Below, piece by piece: positions 31,460 through 33,307 of a stretch of 33,307 nt of DNA. Source of the DNA: UBA11957 sp963603285. GTDB lineage: Bacteria > Bacillota > Clostridia > Lachnospirales > Lachnospiraceae. Position 1 is the first letter of the stretch. Each line of letters begins with the position of its first letter. The notes beneath the pieces are model-generated. The model searched no databases. It saw nothing but the letters and a program-made list of their open reading frames with translations, and was not told the DNA's origin. Position numbers and translations under genes: made by a program. The DNA is taken from assembly GCA_963603285.1 (NCBI GenBank), contig CAVCMG010000034.1, forward strand, positions 1-33,307. The letters are read 5' to 3'.

Positions 31460-32288
31460 TGTGGATAAAGTAACGGAAAATATCAAAGAAATGTGCATAG
31501 AGGCCAATCATTATCTGGCACCGGATCTGGAAAAGCGTCTGAAGGAAGCTGCTGAGGGGGAAGAATCCCCTCTCGGCAGACAGATCCTTTCCCAGCTGGA
31601 GGAGAATCTGGATATTGCCGGCCGGGATATGATCCCGATCTGTCAGGATACCGGCATGGCCGTTGTCTTTATGGAAATCGGCCAGGATGTACATTTTGAA
31701 GGCGGCGATCTGGAGACTGCCGTGCATGAGGGCGTACGCCAGGGCTACGTGGAGGGCTTTCTTCGAAAGTCCGTTGTCAGTGACCCGCTGATCCGTGAAA
31801 ATACAAAGGATAATACACCGGCTGTACTGCATACCCGTATCGTACCGGGAGATCAGGTAAAGATTACGGTAGCCCCCAAGGGCTTTGGCAGTGAAAACAT
31901 GAGCCGTATCTTTATGCTCAAGCCGGCCGAAGGCATCGAAGGCGTAAAGGAAGCCATCCTTACAGCAGTGAAAGATGCCGGACCGAATGCCTGTCCGCCG
32001 ATGGTTGTCGGCGTGGGTATTGGCGGTACCTTCGAAAAGTGCGCCCTGCTGGCAAAACAGGCGCTGACAAGAGAGGTGGATCAGCCGTCAGAGATTCCCT
32101 ACATTGCAGAGCTGGAAAAAGAGATGCTCGATAAGATCAATGAACTGGGTATAGGACCGGCAGGTCTCGGCGGCAGGATCACAGCCCTCGCTGTAAATAT
32201 CAATACATATGCCACACATATCGCGGGACTTCCCGTGGCAGTCAATATCTGCTGTCACGTTAACCGTCATGCCGTGCGTACAATATAG
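31443..32288 (+). CDS. Fumarate hydratase class I, alpha (N-terminal) subunit
   Basis: The 281-residue protein is the larger subunit of an iron-sulphur class I fumarase, interconverting fumarate and malate. Family landmarks are I-C-Q-D-T-G (Cys67), P-N-A-C-P-P (Cys184) and N-I-C-C-H (Cys270/271), the expected ligands of the oxygen-sensitive [4Fe-4S] cluster. V-G-V-G-I-G-G-T-F-E-K also matches. Tartrate dehydratase alpha (TtdA) is a close relative, so substrate is inferred. I start it at ATG 31443, where homologues begin I-R-x-I-D-V. This overlaps the gyrA end by 17 bases; an ATG at 31428 would overlap more. Confidence 0.9.
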   Translation: MIRSIDVDKVTENIKEMCIEANHYLAPDLEKRLKEAAEGEESPLGRQILSQLEENLDIAGRDMIPICQDTGMAVVFMEIGQDVHFEGGDLETAVHEGVRQGYVEGFLRKSVVSDPLIRENTKDNTPAVLHTRIVPGDQVKITVAPKGFGSENMSRIFMLKPAEGIEGVKEAILTAVKDAGPNACPPMVVGVGIGGTFEKCALLAKQALTREVDQPSEIPYIAELEKEMLDKINELGIGPAGLGGRITALAVNINTYATHIAGLPVAVNICCHVNRHAVRTI

Positions 32289-32298
32289 GGAGAATACC

Positions 32299-32853
32299 AT
32301 GGAAAAACATCTGCATGTACCTTTTTCAAAAGAAGAGGCAGACCAGCTGACCGCCGGAGATTATGTATATCTGACCGGTACAGTCTATACAGCCAGAGAC
32401 GCCGCCCATAAAAGAATGCAGGAGGCACTGGATGCCGGTAAAGAGCTGCCGATAAAGATCGAAGGCAATATCATCTATTATATGGGACCGTCCCCGGCCA
32501 GAGAGGGCCGTCCGATCGGTTCCGCAGGACCGACAACAGCCAGCCGTATGGACAAGTATGCGCCGGGTCTTCTGGATATGGGGCTCAGAGGTATGATCGG
32601 AAAGGGAAAACGTACGCCGCAGGTTTTGGATGCCGTTGTCCGGAATCATGCCGTATATTTTGCCGCCGTAGGTGGAGCCGGTGCGATTCTTTCAAAATGT
32701 ATTACCTCATCGGAAGTGATCGCCTACGATGATCTGGGTACAGAGGCCATCCGTCGTCTGACCGTAGAAAACTTTCCGGTGATCGTTGTCGCTGACAGCA
32801 AGGGAAACAATCTCTATGCGACAGCAGCAGATGCATGGCGCCGTGAAGTGTAA
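32299..32853 (+). CDS. Fumarate hydratase class I, beta (C-terminal) subunit
   Basis: The 184-residue product is the smaller subunit that completes the class I fumarase. It contains the family blocks L-T-G-T-V-Y-T-A-R-D-A-A-H, M-G-P-S-P-A-R-E-G-R-P-I-G-S-A-G-P-T-T-A and M-I-G-K-G, which form the substrate-binding part. TtdB of tartrate dehydratase is the main alternative. ATG 32299 follows AGGGAG, ten bases after the alpha stop, so the two are co-translated. In anaerobes such enzymes serve the reductive branch from malate to fumarate and succinate or the use of fumarate. No other citric-acid genes are near. Confidence 0.9.
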   Translation: MEKHLHVPFSKEEADQLTAGDYVYLTGTVYTARDAAHKRMQEALDAGKELPIKIEGNIIYYMGPSPAREGRPIGSAGPTTASRMDKYAPGLLDMGLRGMIGKGKRTPQVLDAVVRNHAVYFAAVGGAGAILSKCITSSEVIAYDDLGTEAIRRLTVENFPVIVVADSKGNNLYATAADAWRREV

Positions 32854-32906
32854 TATCTCTGGAAAAAGTGCAATAAAAAAAGTTTTAAAATAGTTGAAAT
32901 TGCATC

Positions 32907-32935
32907 TTGACAGATATACATCTGTTTAGTATACT
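32907..32935 (+). promoter_or_regulatory. Strong promoter of tRNA-Ser
   Basis: Perfect TTGACA (32907-32912) and TATACT (32930-32935) with 17-base spacing, about 48 bases before the mature tRNA 5' end. Confidence 0.85.
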
Positions 32936-32989
32936 AATCGATGTGTCACGAAAGTGATAATTGAATATTGAACTGATATTCAGGCGTTA

Positions 32990-33077
32990 GGAGAAGTACT
33001 CAAGTGGCTGAAGAGGTGCCCCTGCTAAGGGTATAGACCGTTTGCGCGGTGCGAGGGTTCAAATCCCTCCTTCTCCG
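32990..33077 (+). tRNA. tRNA-Ser, anticodon GCT
   Basis: The 88-base class II tRNA has acceptor GGAGAAG/CTTCTCC and discriminator G. The anticodon loop is CTGCTAA (anticodon GCT, reading AGC/AGU). A long variable arm (ACCG/CGGT-type stem) and a T-arm GAGGG-TTCAAAT-CCCTC complete the fold. CCA is not encoded. It lies upstream of the rRNA promoters with only a weak T-rich tract (33078-33105) after it, so some transcripts may continue into the rRNA operon. Confidence 0.96.
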
Positions 33078-33110
33078 TTCTTGTTTTTCTTAAAAAGAGA
33101 AAAATAAGTG

Positions 33111-33139
33111 TTGACATCGAATAAACGGTGTGCTATATT
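33111..33139 (+). promoter_or_regulatory. rRNA operon promoter P1
   Basis: TTGACA (33111-33116) and TATATT (33134-33139) with 17-base spacing. Confidence 0.8.
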
Positions 33140-33198
33140 AGATTGGCTGTCGCGAAAAGAACTTCGGTAAAAAGTTTTAAAAAACTTCAAAAAAGTTC

Positions 33199-33227
33199 TT
33201 GACAATGACAAACGGCTATGATATAGT
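33199..33227 (+). promoter_or_regulatory. rRNA operon promoter P2
   Basis: TTGACA (33199-33204) and TATAGT (33222-33227) with 17-base spacing, 88 bases after P1. An AAGAACTT/AAGTTCTT inverted repeat lies between the promoters. Confidence 0.8.
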
Positions 33228-33307
33228 AAACAAGCTGTTTCAAGAGACGGCGAATGAGAACCTTGATAACTGAACAGTGAAACACATAAATACAATCCTC
33301 GAAAATT
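33228..33307 (+). other. rRNA leader, 16S expected just beyond the window
   Basis: The leader contains GAACCTTGATAACTGAACAG, close to the block commonly found just before 16S genes in Clostridia. The 16S 5' end itself (AGAGTTTGATCC) is not reached. Confidence 0.6.

Noticed and set aside
1..33307. CRISPR arrays or intact insertion sequences
   Set aside because: I saw no regularly spaced direct repeats and no transposase flanked by terminal inverted repeats; the Rpn gene is the only transposase-like product.

Overview
The window is the chromosomal replication-origin region of a low-to-moderate GC Firmicute. It is most likely a gut-type Clostridia of the Lachnospiraceae. The evidence is the order rpmH-rnpA-yidD-yidC-khpB(jag)-mnmE-mnmG-rsmG-parA-parB on one side of dnaA and dnaN-rlbA-recF-gyrB-gyrA on the other, the DUF3881 and DUF4446 genes beside serS and parB, a two-subunit iron-sulphur fumarase, and a tRNA-Ser(GCT) feeding into an rRNA operon. 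Taxonomy is inferred from gene content only. Every recognised gene left of dnaA except three tiny ones at the far left lies on the minus strand, and every gene right of it on the plus strand, so transcription runs away from an origin near 22.6-24.5 kb.

Region 1 (1-6.4 kb) is accessory. A promoter-terminator cassette holds two related micro-peptide genes (19 and 22 codons, shared pattern F-L-x-E-Y-Y-x-x-C-x-x-K) and a possible third small ORF. Next come a stand-alone DUF4143-type ATPase and a three-gene sensory operon: lipoprotein periplasmic-binding protein, hybrid histidine kinase, cobalamin-binding-domain protein. The last gene has a frameshift and an in-frame stop, and the first two each seem to lack an expected segment, so the locus looks like it is decaying.

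Region 2 (6.4-8.9 kb) is a scarred insertion site. It holds an Rpn/PD-(D/E)XK gene, three related terminator-like repeats, an intact tRNA-Arg(CCT), and a mutated copy of the 3' half of that tRNA about 1.1 kb away. Between the tRNA and its copy lies an AT-rich 5'-truncated TatD-family nuclease gene. This is the geometry expected of a decayed tRNA-targeted island.

Region 3 (8.9-22.4 kb) is core: DUF3881, serS, DUF4446, parB, parA, three perfect parS sites around an AT-rich non-coding stretch, a GNAT acetyltransferase, rsmG, mnmG, mnmE, khpB, yidC, yidD, rnpA and rpmH. These cover chromosome partition, tRNA wobble-uridine modification, 16S methylation, membrane-protein insertion and RNase P.

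Region 4 (22.4-33.3 kb) has DnaA-box clusters on both sides of dnaA. The downstream cluster carries paired boxes, a GC-rich step, a run of DnaA-trio-like triplets and an AT-rich tract, as in the basal unwinding site of Bacillus subtilis. Then come dnaN, rlbA, recF, gyrB, gyrA and both fumarase subunits, a strong promoter with tRNA-Ser, and tandem rRNA-type promoters. 16S rRNA should begin just beyond the right edge.
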